Of a stretch of 64,000 nucleotides of DNA, positions 15,755 to 23,643 are shown piece after piece. Within the stretch, counting starts at the first letter, position 1. Every line of letters begins with the position of its first letter. This DNA comes from Streptomyces indicus (lineage in GTDB: Bacteria > Actinomycetota > Actinomycetes > Streptomycetales > Streptomycetaceae). Location: positions 496,001 through 560,000 of the forward strand of contig NZ_FNFF01000001.1 in the NCBI RefSeq assembly GCF_900100315.1. Direction: 5' to 3'. The position numbers were made by a program, and so were the translations under genes. The notes below the pieces were generated by a model. It was not told the origin of the DNA. It did no database searches and was given only the letters and a program-made list of their open reading frames with translations.

Positions 15755-16878
15755 CGCCCACCGGCAGGGCACCGTGGCGCCGCGTACCGGCGTGGGGCGT
15801 CGACACGGGCCTCGTCGCCCTCTCCCTCCTCGACGCGTGGATCAATCTCTACGGTGAGGCCGCGCCGCTGATGTGGGCCTGCGCCGCCGTCGGCAGCGCT
15901 GGACTCTTCCTGCGCCGGTCCGTTCCGATGGCCGCCTTTCTGCTGACGCTGCCCATGCTCGTGTTCATGGACGTGGCGGTGGCGCCCGTCGTCGCGCTGT
16001 ACACGCTCGCCCTGCACTCCCGCAGCCGCCCGCTCCTCGCGGGCTGCGCGCTCCTGAACGCGGCGGCCAGCACCCTCGTGTGGCCGGTCTCCGAAACGTT
16101 CTCCGGCGAGGACCGCACCTGGACCCTGATCCAGTTCGTCTACACGCTGGCCACGGCCTTCGCCCCGGTGCTCTTCGGTCAGCTGGTGCAGGCCCGACAG
16201 GACGTGGCACGCAAGCTCGTCGAGGTCGAAGAGGCCCGCGAACACGAAAGCGCCCTGTACGCCCAGACCGTCCTCGCCCGCGAACGCGCCCAACTGGCCC
16301 GCGAGATGCACGACGTGGTCTCCCACCAGGTCAGCCTCATCGCCGTACAGGCCGGAGCCCTTCAGGTGGCCGCCGAGGACGCGCGGACCCGCGACGGCGC
16401 CCGCGCCATCCGCACCCTGAGCGTGAACACCCTCGACGAACTGCGCCACATGGTCACGCTGCTGCGCGCGTCCGGCGGCAGCGCGACGGAACTGACGCCC
16501 CAGCCCACCCTTGCCGACCTTCAGCAGCTGATCGCGAACAGTGGCATCGAGACCGCCCTGACCGGTGAACTCCCGCCCGGAATCAGCACAACCGCCCAGC
16601 GGACGGTCTACCGCACGGTCCAGGAAGCCCTCACCAACGTACGCAAACACGCCCCCGGCGCCCGGGCCGAGGTCCGGCTCTGGCACGACGCCCGGAACTT
16701 CGGCGTCACCGTCACGAACACCGCCCCGACCCGCCCGACCGTCCCCCTGCCCAGCGCCCACCACGGCCTCGTCGGCCTGCGCGAACGCGCCGAACTCCTC
16801 GACGGCACCCTCACGGCCGAACCCACACCGGAGGGCGGCTTCACGCTCGCACTGCGCGCACCGGCGCGGCCCGTCTGA
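15751..16878 (+). CDS. Sensor histidine kinase (HisKA_3 / NarL type)
   Basis: The product is 375 residues. Four to five membrane helices occupy residues 15-140 with almost no extracellular domain, so it probably senses a membrane or intracellular cue. A coiled linker (VEVEEAREHESALYAQTVLA) leads to AREMHDVVSHQVSLIAVQAG with phospho-acceptor H187. The ATP domain has QRTVYRTVQEALTNVRKHAP (N box) and HGLVGLRERAELLDGTL (G box). It is coupled by ATGA to the response regulator upstream. This is the common Streptomyces minimal-sensor architecture. Confidence 0.9.
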   Translation: MTPTGRAPWRRVPAWGVDTGLVALSLLDAWINLYGEAAPLMWACAAVGSAGLFLRRSVPMAAFLLTLPMLVFMDVAVAPVVALYTLALHSRSRPLLAGCALLNAAASTLVWPVSETFSGEDRTWTLIQFVYTLATAFAPVLFGQLVQARQDVARKLVEVEEAREHESALYAQTVLARERAQLAREMHDVVSHQVSLIAVQAGALQVAAEDARTRDGARAIRTLSVNTLDELRHMVTLLRASGGSATELTPQPTLADLQQLIANSGIETALTGELPPGISTTAQRTVYRTVQEALTNVRKHAPGARAEVRLWHDARNFGVTVTNTAPTRPTVPLPSAHHGLVGLRERAELLDGTLTAEPTPEGGFTLALRAPARPV

Positions 16879-16896
16879 GCACCGACGGCCCGACAT

Positions 16897-16954
16897 GGGC
16901 CGGAGCTCAACGTGGGCAGGAGCTCACCGGGGGCCGGATCTCAACGTGGGCAGG
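16897..16954. repeat. Two 24-bp direct repeats
   Basis: A 24-bp unit containing CTCAACGTGGGCAGG occurs at 16897-16920 and 16931-16954 with one mismatch, 34 bp apart, just after the kinase gene. It lies in the former downstream flank of pirin. No function is evident. Confidence 0.6.
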
Positions 16955-17015
16955 CGTGAACTCGTCTGCGGGCAGCGGCACTTGAGGGGCGATCCGAGAC
17001 GCCGCGCCCCGCCGG

Positions 17016-17180
17016 TCAGCGCACCCGCCCCCGCGGCTTCAGCGGGACGCCCGGGAGTTCGGGAGCCGGGATCGGGTCCCCGTCGTACCCCTTCACCTCA
17101 CCGAAGCGGTCGCCGGTCATCCAGTCCGTGCGCGCCTGCTCGATCTCGGCCTGGGTGCGGCCGATGAAGTTCCACCACAT
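17016..17180 (-). pseudogene. Displaced 3' tail of the pirin gene
   Basis: On the reverse strand this reads MWWNFIGRTQAEIEQARTDW and continues to GRVR-stop, 54 codons. It is the end of a pirin gene with nothing in front of it. The intact pirin at 33915-34880 ends in a similar but distinct 54-residue tail (42 of 54 identical by eye). The fragment begins exactly at the 23-bp att core. This is the original host tail pushed away when the island inserted; the island supplied a replacement. Confidence 0.85.
17158..17180. other. Left attachment core of the pirin island
   Basis: This 23-bp sequence starts CGGCCGATG and ends CCACCACAT. It is identical to 34057-34079, while sequences on both sides differ. 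It lies within pirin coding sequence (the MWWNFIGR codons). The integrase gene begins about 97 bp inside. Confidence 0.85.
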
Positions 17181-17232
17181 ATCACAAGAATCGCGGCTTA
17201 GCCCAGGTCAGGGCTGTCTCGGACCATCGCCG

Positions 17233-17271
17233 GTCAGCAAGTAGTCAGCATCGGCGATCGAGGAGTCAGCA
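17233..17271. promoter_or_regulatory. Three phased GTCAGCA motifs, candidate integrase arm sites
   Basis: GTCAGCA occurs at 17233-17239, 17244-17250 and 17265-17271, spaced 11 and 21 bp, that is one and two helical turns. They lie between the left core and the integrase start. CTCAGCA pairs occur at the other end (33729 and 33740). This is the arrangement expected of arm-type binding sites; untested. Confidence 0.45.
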
Positions 17272-17276
17272 ACACG

Positions 17277-18431
17277 ATGGCGACCAGGACTCTGGCCCGC
17301 GGCATGGGCACGTTCTTCAAGGTGTGTGAGCACCCCGAGCCCCGCTGGTCCAAGTGCCCGCATGAGTACACGATCCGGTACCGCGACGCGGCCGGGAAGC
17401 AGACCGAGGATGCCGGGTTCACCAACCAGGACCGGGCCATCGCACGTCTCGTAGAGATCTATGAGGCGAAGAGGGCGAAGCCTCAACGGCAGAGCAAGGC
17501 CGAACGTATCCAGAAGTACGGCGCGATGCAGTTCAAGGAGTACACCGACGAATGGAAGGCCGGTCAGCGGGACCTTGCCGCTTCATCGCTTCGGCACCTC
17601 GACTCCCTGCTCGAACACCATCTCTTCCCGGCTCTGCAGAGCCGGCGGATGAACACCTTCGACCACAAGGTCGTCGATGGCTTCATCCAGACCATGGAGC
17701 GGAACAGCGTCGGCCTCGCCACGCAGGCCAACGCCTACGACAAGCTCAAGGCGATACTCCTAGACGCGCATCGCCTGGGCCTGTTCAGCGAGAACCCGCT
17801 GGAAGGAGTCAAGCCGCCCCAGTACGACCCTGAGCGGGCGGTCATCCCGTCGGCGCAGCAGCTACAGACCATCCGCACGGCCGGTGACGATACGTTCCTC
17901 CTGATCGCCGACCTCATGAGCGGCTGCGGCCTGCGCAACGGAGAAGCCGCCGCGGTCAACCTCAACAACATCGTCGCCGACGACGTGTACCGGATCACGG
18001 AGCAGGTGAACCAGACCACCAAGACGTACGGACGCCTGAAGCACCGCAAGATCGGCGAGTACCGGGACGTGCCTCTCCCCTCACGGGTCAAGTCGACCAT
18101 CGAGTGGTACGCCGACAAGTACGGCACGGTCGACGGGTACTTGCTCCGCCACCCGAAGGACCCGACCAAGGCGTTTCCGTACTACTACCTCCAGAACCAG
18201 TGGCAGCGGCTGATCAAGTCGGGCGAGGCGGACGTTCCAAATGGCATGGTCATCTACGGCTTCCGCCACTTCTTCGCGTCAAACTGCCTGACTCACGGGA
18301 TTCCGATCACGGACGTCGCGGAGTGGATGGGGCACAAGAGTCTGGACATCACATTCAAGATCTACCGGCACCTCATGCCAGGATCGATGAGTAAGGCCGC
18401 GAAGATCCTCGACATGGGGCTGACTGCGTGA
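17277..18431 (+). CDS. Tyrosine site-specific integrase
   Basis: The product is 384 residues. The N-terminal part has CEHPEPRWSKCPHEYTIRYR, a Cys/His cluster seen in actinomycete integrases, then a SAM-like core-binding domain (about 85-165). The catalytic domain contains Arg in MSGCGLRNGEA, Lys in the LKHRK strand, FRHFFAS (second Arg and His), MGHKS, and the nucleophile Tyr in FKIYRHL. The position usually occupied by the first His of HxxR is Tyr here (YGFR). Start: ATG 17277 with GAGGAG about 11 bp upstream. It recombines the pirin att core at 17158 with that at 34057. Confidence 0.9.
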   Translation: MATRTLARGMGTFFKVCEHPEPRWSKCPHEYTIRYRDAAGKQTEDAGFTNQDRAIARLVEIYEAKRAKPQRQSKAERIQKYGAMQFKEYTDEWKAGQRDLAASSLRHLDSLLEHHLFPALQSRRMNTFDHKVVDGFIQTMERNSVGLATQANAYDKLKAILLDAHRLGLFSENPLEGVKPPQYDPERAVIPSAQQLQTIRTAGDDTFLLIADLMSGCGLRNGEAAAVNLNNIVADDVYRITEQVNQTTKTYGRLKHRKIGEYRDVPLPSRVKSTIEWYADKYGTVDGYLLRHPKDPTKAFPYYYLQNQWQRLIKSGEADVPNGMVIYGFRHFFASNCLTHGIPITDVAEWMGHKSLDITFKIYRHLMPGSMSKAAKILDMGLTA

Positions 18432-18513
18432 GGTGCCACCGAGTGATCCTCGCTCGGTCCGAACCGATCGAGGGCCACTCGCGCGGGACCACCCAACAAA
18501 TGAATGAGTGTTC

Positions 18514-19448
18514 TAGGGCCTGTCTGACAAATGTTTACCCCGTGGACTCGCGAAGCCAGAGGATCAAGGAAGCCAGGACAACTCCGGCACGGTAGCGGTC
18601 GCCGAGCTTGTCGAACCGGGTCGCGATCGCGCGGAACTGCTTGAGGCGGGCGAAGCATCGTTCGACGACGTTGCGGTCGCGGTAGGCGACCTTGTCGAAG
18701 GCCGGCGGCCGGCCGCCGAGGGCTCCGCGTCGGTGGCGGTTCGCCGCCTGGTCGCGGCGCTCGGGGATCGTGGCAGCGATGCCCCGGCGCCTCAACAGAT
18801 GGCGGATGGCCCTGCTGGAATACGCCTTGTCACCCAGCACACGGTCCGGTGTCGTGCGCGGGCGGCCGTGCCGAGGCGCGGGGTGCGGATGCCGTCGAGG
18901 ACCTGGCCGAACGCCGTCGCGTCGTTGACGTTGCCGGGCGTGAGCACAATCGACAGGGGCAGGCCCCGGCCATCGACGGCGAGATGGACTTTGGTGGTCA
19001 GTCCGCCTCGGGAGCGGCCGAGGGCCTGGCGCGCCTGCGAGCGGCCCGGACCTTCCAGTTCGTTCCCGTTCACATCCCCTTTTTGCGGGCGCCGACTGCG
19101 TGCTGATGGGCTCGGTTGATGGTGGAGTCGACGGAGACGGTCCATTCCACCCGGCCCACCCCGTCATCGCGGACCTGAACGTGCTCCAGCAACCGTGCCC
19201 AGGTGCCGTCCGCCTCCCAGCGGACGAACCGCTCGTAGACGGTCTGCCACGGCCCGAACCGGTCGGGAAGATCCCGCCACGGAGCCCCGGTCCGCAGCCA
19301 CCACAGCACCCCGCTGACCACCTGCCGGTGGTCACGCCACGGACGGCCCCGTCCGTCCACCTGAGGCAAAAGGGGCTCTATCCGCCTCCATGCCGCATCC
19401 GTCAACTCACCTCGACCTGCCGCAAGATCAATTATCAGACCGGCTATA
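18514..19448 (-). mobile_element. IS5-family insertion sequence (about 0.93 kb)
   Basis: The left end GGGCCTGTCTGACAAATG (from 18516) and the reverse complement of the right end (ending 19446) pair imperfectly, about 15 of 20 positions with the flanking TA. A TA dinucleotide flanks each side (18514-18515 and 19447-19448), matching the TA target duplication of this IS group. Inside is one transposase in two overlapping reading frames plus a third frame caused by a lesion. It lies between the integrase and the methyltransferase gene. Confidence 0.75.
18535..19405 (-). pseudogene. IS5-family transposase, frameshifted
   Basis: The first frame (from about 19405, TTG) has LTDAAWRRIEPLLPQVDGRG, then WWLRTGAPWRDLPDRFGPWQ and DSTINRAHQHAVGARKKG (DDE Asp). 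At the A5G4 run near 19080 a -1 shift moves into the second frame, GLTTKVHLAVDGRGLPLSIV and LTPGNVNDATAF (second Asp); this resembles programmed frameshifting. Near 18876 another shift is needed to reach VLGDKAYSSRAIRHLL ... YRDRNVVERCFARLKQFRAI (catalytic Glu). The second break looks like a one-base deletion after RLGT, so this copy is probably inactive unless it is a sequence error. Confidence 0.75.
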
Positions 19449-19459
19449 GAGTCCTGCCC

Positions 19460-20089
19460 GTGGCGAATCATCAGGACGAGACCAGGACGGCTTACGACGG
19501 TGTCGTCGAGCTGTACGCATCGCTGTTCGCAAACCGGCTGGAAACACAGCCTTTCTCCCGGGCCATGATCGGCACCTTCGCCGAACTGGTGCGCGCGACA
19601 GGCAACCTGCGGACAGCGGACGTCGGGTGCGGGCCCGGACATCTGACAGCCATGCTGCACGAACTCGGCCTGGACGCCTTCGGACTAGACCTTGCCCCCG
19701 GCATGGTCGACCACGCCCGGCAGGCCCATCCGGCGCTGCGCTTCCAAGAGGCGCGGATGGAATCCCTGCCGATCGAGGACGCCGCGCTCGGCGGCGTACT
19801 GGCCCACTACTCAATGATCCACACCCCTCCGGGGAAACTACCGGAGCTGCTCGCCGAACAGGTACGCGTCCTGGCACCGGACGGTCTACTCCTGGTCTCC
19901 TTCTTCGGGACCGACGGACAAGAACCGGTCCGGTTCGACCACAAGGTGGCGCCCGCCTACAGCTGGCCGGTGGATCGCCTCGCCGAACTTCTGGGCGATG
20001 CTGGGTTCGATCCCTTCGCCCGGCTGCTCCACGATCCATCCTCTGATCGGGGCTTCCTCGACGCCCATCTACTGGCCCGCCGTTCGTAG
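19460..20089 (+). CDS. Class I SAM-dependent methyltransferase
   Basis: From the GTG at 19460 the product is 209 residues. Motif I is TADVGCGPGHLTAMLHELG (about residues 54-72), followed by GLDLAPGMVDHARQ (acidic end of beta-2) and LPIEDAALGGVLAHYSMIHT, typical of the UbiE/Methyltransf_11 group. The start lies only 12 bp beyond the IS end, so the natural promoter may have been removed or replaced by the insertion. The substrate cannot be told. A third sequence resembling the IS terminus follows the gene at 20164-20182. Confidence 0.75.
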   Translation: MANHQDETRTAYDGVVELYASLFANRLETQPFSRAMIGTFAELVRATGNLRTADVGCGPGHLTAMLHELGLDAFGLDLAPGMVDHARQAHPALRFQEARMESLPIEDAALGGVLAHYSMIHTPPGKLPELLAEQVRVLAPDGLLLVSFFGTDGQEPVRFDHKVAPAYSWPVDRLAELLGDAGFDPFARLLHDPSSDRGFLDAHLLARRS

Positions 20090-20163
20090 CCACTGCCCAG
20101 TCCCTCCAGCCGATCGGCGCACCTCCGGATTGCCAGCTCAGCCGAATCTCGCTGATCAGACCG

Positions 20164-20182
20164 GAATTGTCAGACACCCCTA
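20164..20182. repeat. Isolated IS-terminus-like sequence
   Basis: Read in reverse complement this is TAGGGGTGTCTGACAATT, close to the IS left end TAGGGCCTGTCTGACAAATG (one gap). It ends in a TA dinucleotide like the IS flanks. It may be a remnant of a second copy, or an outer end that would place the methyltransferase inside a larger transposable unit. Confidence 0.4.
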
Positions 20183-20187
20183 GGACG

Positions 20188-20379
20188 TCACCATTCCGGA
20201 ACCCGCTGCTGCCTGACCCAACCTTGCACTTCCGACAACTTGAACTGAAGCTTCGCATTACGACCCGACCCGAACTTGTATGGCGTCAAACCCAGTCGCG
20301 GCGCCTCCTTGTACACCCACTGGACGGACATGTTCAGGTACTCCGCTGTCTGCTTGACATCCATGAATTGGGGCGGCAT
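20188..20379 (-). CDS. Excisionase-like helix-turn-helix protein
   Basis: The product is 63 residues from the ATG at 20379 with GAGGA 6 bp upstream. It reads MPPQFMDVKQTAEYLNMSVQ, WVYKEAPRLGLTPYKFG ... FKLSEVQGWVRQQRVPEW, the compact MerR-like winged HTH (HTH_17) used by excisionases of actinomycete integrative elements. Size, fold and location within the island make a recombination directionality factor the best guess; a small DNA-binding regulator is the alternative. The frame is open upstream to 20841, but that part looks non-coding. Local base composition is visibly more AT-rich than the neighbours. Confidence 0.65.
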   Translation of the reverse strand: MPPQFMDVKQTAEYLNMSVQWVYKEAPRLGLTPYKFGSGRNAKLQFKLSEVQGWVRQQRVPEW

Positions 20380-20637
20380 CTGAATCCTCGCGCACATGTA
20401 TCCACCAATCTGAGCGGCAGCCCAGACTTCCCCCGGTCTCCTTACGAAGTGCGACTTGGCTCGGCCCTTAGGTTCCTGATAATGGTCGCGGACACGAAGC
20501 GGCAGCTGGAGGGTAGCGACGAATGTGTAGCCTTGTTCTGTCACCTTTCTAAGGGATGGCCGGCAACGCGCGAGCATTCCCCTGATGCAGAGGGCTGAGC
20601 AAGATGACGCCGCCACAGCCGCCCCAGCGAGGCTCGT

Positions 20638-20826
20638 TTGGTGATGAGTGCCGAGCCAGTCGTCTGGTATTCCTTTGCGGTCACCGCCCTCGCGACGTTC
20701 CGGCGCAAGGTCCTGCCTCTGTCGCTCACCGTCGGCGTGCCGTGGCTGGTCGGGCCCGTGCTCTTGCTGATGGTCGCTCTCGGCCAGCCAGTCTTCGCCT
20801 ACCGTCGGCCAGCGCTGCCGCGCTGA
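20638..20826 (+). other. Possible small membrane peptide or gene fragment
   Basis: A 62-codon frame reads MVMSAEPVVWYSFAVTALAT and then contains one long hydrophobic stretch (LSLTVGVPWLVGPVLLLMVA) before a basic tail. It has no clear ribosome site and no recognised family. It may be a leftover of a membrane protein gene in the island. Confidence 0.25.
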
Positions 20827-20953
20827 GCTGATCCGCGGCACTCGAGCGCAACCGGCGCCAACTCACCCTCTCTGTCCCAGAATCTGAGCAGCGCCCAAGC
20901 CGAATGAGCGCATCGGCATACGCTGCGGTGATCACAGGTGAGGGGAGCTGTCG

Positions 20954-21835
20954 GTGTCGGGTTTGCATGTGGTCAAGGTGGCGCAGTGGCAGGGGTCCGG
21001 GGCGGCTACCGCCGACCGGCTGCGGGAGGGAGCCCGTTGGCTTGCTGAGCTGATTCCCGCGCGTCGTCGGCATACGGTCACGCTCGACGAAGAGGGCGGC
21101 ACGTCTCGGGGAGGTGTGCGGAACGCCGAAGTTCTGGAACGACACCTGCACGCGGTACGGGCGGCAGTAGCCGAGGTTGCTGCGGACGACCTCATGGTGA
21201 TCGTCGGGGGCGACTGCGCTGTCGATCTCGCGCCAATCGAGGCTGCCCTCGCTGCGTACGGGGACCGGCTGGCACTGGTGTGGTTCGACGCGCACGCGGA
21301 CCTCAACTCGCCGCAGTCGTCACCCTCCGGCGCCTTCCACGGCATGGTGCTGCGTGCGCTCATCGGCGACGGTCCGAACGGCCTGCGCCCCGCGCGCAGT
21401 CTGCCGGCCGACCGCGTCGTCTTGGCAGGCGCCCGATCACTGGATCCGGGTGAGCGGGATCTGGTCGCACACCGCGGCATCCCTCTTCTCGGCGTCGAGC
21501 AGTTGGCCGACCCGTGCGCGCTCCTGGACACCGTGAAGGCCACTGGCGCGGAGGCGGTGTATGTCCACATCGACCTCGACGTCCTCGACCCGCACGTCTT
21601 TGCGGCCGTCGGCACGCCGGAGCCGGGCGGGCTCGGTGTCGCTGAACTACTTCATGCAGTGCGGGCACTCGCCGCGGAGTTCACGCTCGCCGGTATCGCC
21701 CTCACCGAGTATGAGCGAAGCGACGTCACCGAACAGGAAGAGGCTGTACTGCGCAGCATGGTCAACGGACTGTTCACCCCTGAGGAGAGTGCACCAGCGC
21801 CGCTGCGTTCAGACACGCAGGTTGCAGCGCCGTAG
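20954..21835 (+). CDS. Arginase/agmatinase/formiminoglutamase family protein
   Basis: The product is 293 residues with a GTG start after AGGGGAG. Ureohydrolase metal motifs are in order: IVGGDCAVD (usually GGDHS; His replaced by Cys), VWFDAHADLN (DxHxD), and VHIDLDVLDP (DxD). Then come GTPEPGGLGVAELL and ALTEYERSD. The fold should hydrolyse a guanidino or formimino group from an amino-acid-like substrate using two Mn ions. The Cys for His change at the first metal ligand occurs in some divergent members and makes the substrate uncertain. There are no arginine-pathway neighbours. Confidence 0.75.
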   Translation: MSGLHVVKVAQWQGSGAATADRLREGARWLAELIPARRRHTVTLDEEGGTSRGGVRNAEVLERHLHAVRAAVAEVAADDLMVIVGGDCAVDLAPIEAALAAYGDRLALVWFDAHADLNSPQSSPSGAFHGMVLRALIGDGPNGLRPARSLPADRVVLAGARSLDPGERDLVAHRGIPLLGVEQLADPCALLDTVKATGAEAVYVHIDLDVLDPHVFAAVGTPEPGGLGVAELLHAVRALAAEFTLAGIALTEYERSDVTEQEEAVLRSMVNGLFTPEESAPAPLRSDTQVAAP

Positions 21836-22049
21836 GCGCAAGGGTGGCCTTTGGTGCTGCACTGACCCCAGCTGCAGCACTTGTGGTGGCCGAAGGCGCT
21901 GTGATCCACGCCGTCTTGCCCCGTGGCGTACGGGTGAACAGGTCCGCTGACTGCCCCTTCCGTCTCTCACCCGGGGAAGCTCTTGGCAAGCCGCCCTTAA
22001 CGAGCTCGTGCGTGGTTGGCGGTGGCGCGTCGGACCTTGGTCGTTGATC

Positions 22050-22515
22050 ATGGCCTGTGTGGCAGGGACCGGGGTGCGTGCAGCGATCACCCGAAGCCGG
22101 CGGATCACGGGGCTGAGTCCCGACGTGGTCGCTGAACTCGTCGCCGAGATCGGCCCGTTGTGGCACGAGCGGCATCAGGCCGGACTGGTTTCACGGCCTC
22201 GTCGCCGAGCTGTCGGTGCCGGGGCAAAGCACAAAACTGGTCTTCGTCGACCGGCTGTTGGCGACCCTCGTCCACCTCCGGCACGGCGCCACCCACGACG
22301 TGCTGACCTGCTGGTTCGGTGTCGACCGCTCGACCATCACACGCGCAATCGGTGAAGTACGGCCTCTGCTCGCTGAGCGTGGTTGCACCGCCGCGCCCGG
22401 CCTGCGGCTGTGCACCCTCGCCGACGCCATCCATCATCTCCGTGCGAGCGGGCAGACCGGGATCATCGACGGCACCGAGATCCGGGTCCGTCGCCCGGCC
22501 GCCGGACGCAAGGAC
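22050..22515 (+). pseudogene. Truncated, frameshifted transposase (DDE_Tnp_4 / IS5-like)
   Basis: The first frame runs ITGLSPDVVAELVAEIGPLW HERHQ to about 22230; the second, +1, continues FVDRLLATLVHLRHGATHDVLTCWFGVDRSTITRAIGEVR to TGIIDGTEIRVRRPAAGRKD. The shift fits one extra A in the run at 22233-22236. After GRKD (22515) the sequence no longer resembles transposase, so the catalytic C-terminal half is lost and replaced by the sequence containing the phosphatase gene. It is not functional. Confidence 0.75.
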
Positions 22516-22547
22516 CTCCCTACCGCCTGCATTCAACTACCGAGCTT

Positions 22548-23210
22548 TCAGGCGGCAGCATTCCCCGGTACCTCGACACCGGCACTGTCGCTATCGTCAC
22601 GCTGGACGTTTTGCTCCAAGAGCAGGAGCGTTGCTTCCCCCCTGTCGGAGTCGCGGCGGTGCTCGTCGAACTTCTCGGCGAGTTGAGCCACGAGACCGGC
22701 GGACTCACGGTCGCCGAGGGCAACCGCATCCTCGGTGACCGCGAAGCCTGCGCCCTGGTTGCCGACCGCTTCTGTCACGCCATCCGTCAGCGCGAGCATG
22801 CGCCGTTTCGGGCCCATACCTACGGAAGTGACGTAGATACGGGTGACCGACGGCGCGAGAGAGAACAGGCCGAGCGGCGGCAGCATAGTCAAGGGTTCGA
22901 TCGCAGTGATACGGCCGTCAGCGACTACATAGGGCGGCTGATGGCCGCAGCAGATGAACTCCACCCTGCTGCCGTCGTCTGCGGCGTTCATCAGCAATAC
23001 CTTGGCGTACGCGTCCAGGTGCGGGGCGAGGGCCGCGTCCAGGCGCACGGCCAGATCGGTGAGACTCGGCTCGGTAAGGCTCTGGCGGCGCCAGCGTTCC
23101 AGGAGTTCCTCGGCCACGGCACGGGTGGCATCGGACTTTCCCGGCAGGTCAGCCATCAGGATGCGAATGCCGTACGGGGTCGGCACTGCCTCATGGAAAC
23201 AACAGCTCAT
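22548..23210 (-). CDS. PP2C/SpoIIE-type serine phosphatase, probably 5'-truncated
   Basis: From the ATG at 23210 the product is 220 residues. It reads as the catalytic core of RsbU/SpoIIE phosphatases: GIRILMADLPGKSDATRAVA (metal Asp-Gly region altered to DLPGKS), VEFICCGHQPPYVV, and MLALTDGVTEAVGNQGAGF (normally TDGL/VxE). GLVAQLAEKFDEHRRDSDRG and EATLLLLEQN close the domain. The start of the PPM domain (usually a GGDF/Y-D segment) is missing and there is no sensor domain, so the gene seems cut at its 5' end. Located among fragments, it may be a remnant. Confidence 0.6.
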   Translation of the reverse strand: MSCCFHEAVPTPYGIRILMADLPGKSDATRAVAEELLERWRRQSLTEPSLTDLAVRLDAALAPHLDAYAKVLLMNAADDGSRVEFICCGHQPPYVVADGRITAIEPLTMLPPLGLFSLAPSVTRIYVTSVGMGPKRRMLALTDGVTEAVGNQGAGFAVTEDAVALGDRESAGLVAQLAEKFDEHRRDSDRGEATLLLLEQNVQRDDSDSAGVEVPGNAAA

Positions 23211-23264
23211 GACGCTTGTGGAAGGACCAGGGAAACAGTGGGACTCCGCCCTTAGGTCATACAG

Positions 23265-23453
23265 TTGCCAACTCCCACGGGCCGGCAGGTCTTGCGCGGC
23301 CCCTTGCGTGGCGTGCTTCCGGGCACGCTGCGGACCTGGCTCGTCTCGGGCTGCTCGGCCTCTGGGACCGCCGCACGGATGATCCGCCACCGCAGCACGG
23401 TCCTCAACCACATGGGTCGCCGAACTGACCGGCTGGCCCACCGGCTCAAGTGA
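23265..23453 (+). pseudogene. C-terminal remnant of a PucR/CdaR-type regulator
   Basis: The 62-codon frame contains LRTWLVSGCSASGTAARMI, then RHRSTVLNHMGRRTDRLAHRL, which matches the layout of the C-terminal PucR helix-turn-helix (normally 'TLRxxLxxxxSxxxTAxxLxxHRNTVxYRLxRIxxL'). Nothing of the sensory or GGDEF-like part precedes it. It is a decayed gene end in the island. Confidence 0.45.
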
Positions 23454-23643
23454 GACACGGGTCGGATGAGCCCGCGCTGCACGCCCTTGAACTGGTCGGC
23501 CCGATGCGGCCCTCACGCAGTGGCCCGTGCCGTTGCCCACGCCGCAGGCTGCGGTGCTGGGCGTCTGCATATGGCCGACGCCGCGCCGCCTGGACAAAGT
23601 TGAGGCGATCAGACAGCCCGTCCGTACGCGTGAGGGAGCCAAG

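Noticed and set aside
17158..17180. tRNA-based attachment site
   Set aside because: No cloverleaf can be folded around the core; the sequence encodes the pirin MWWNFIGR segment.
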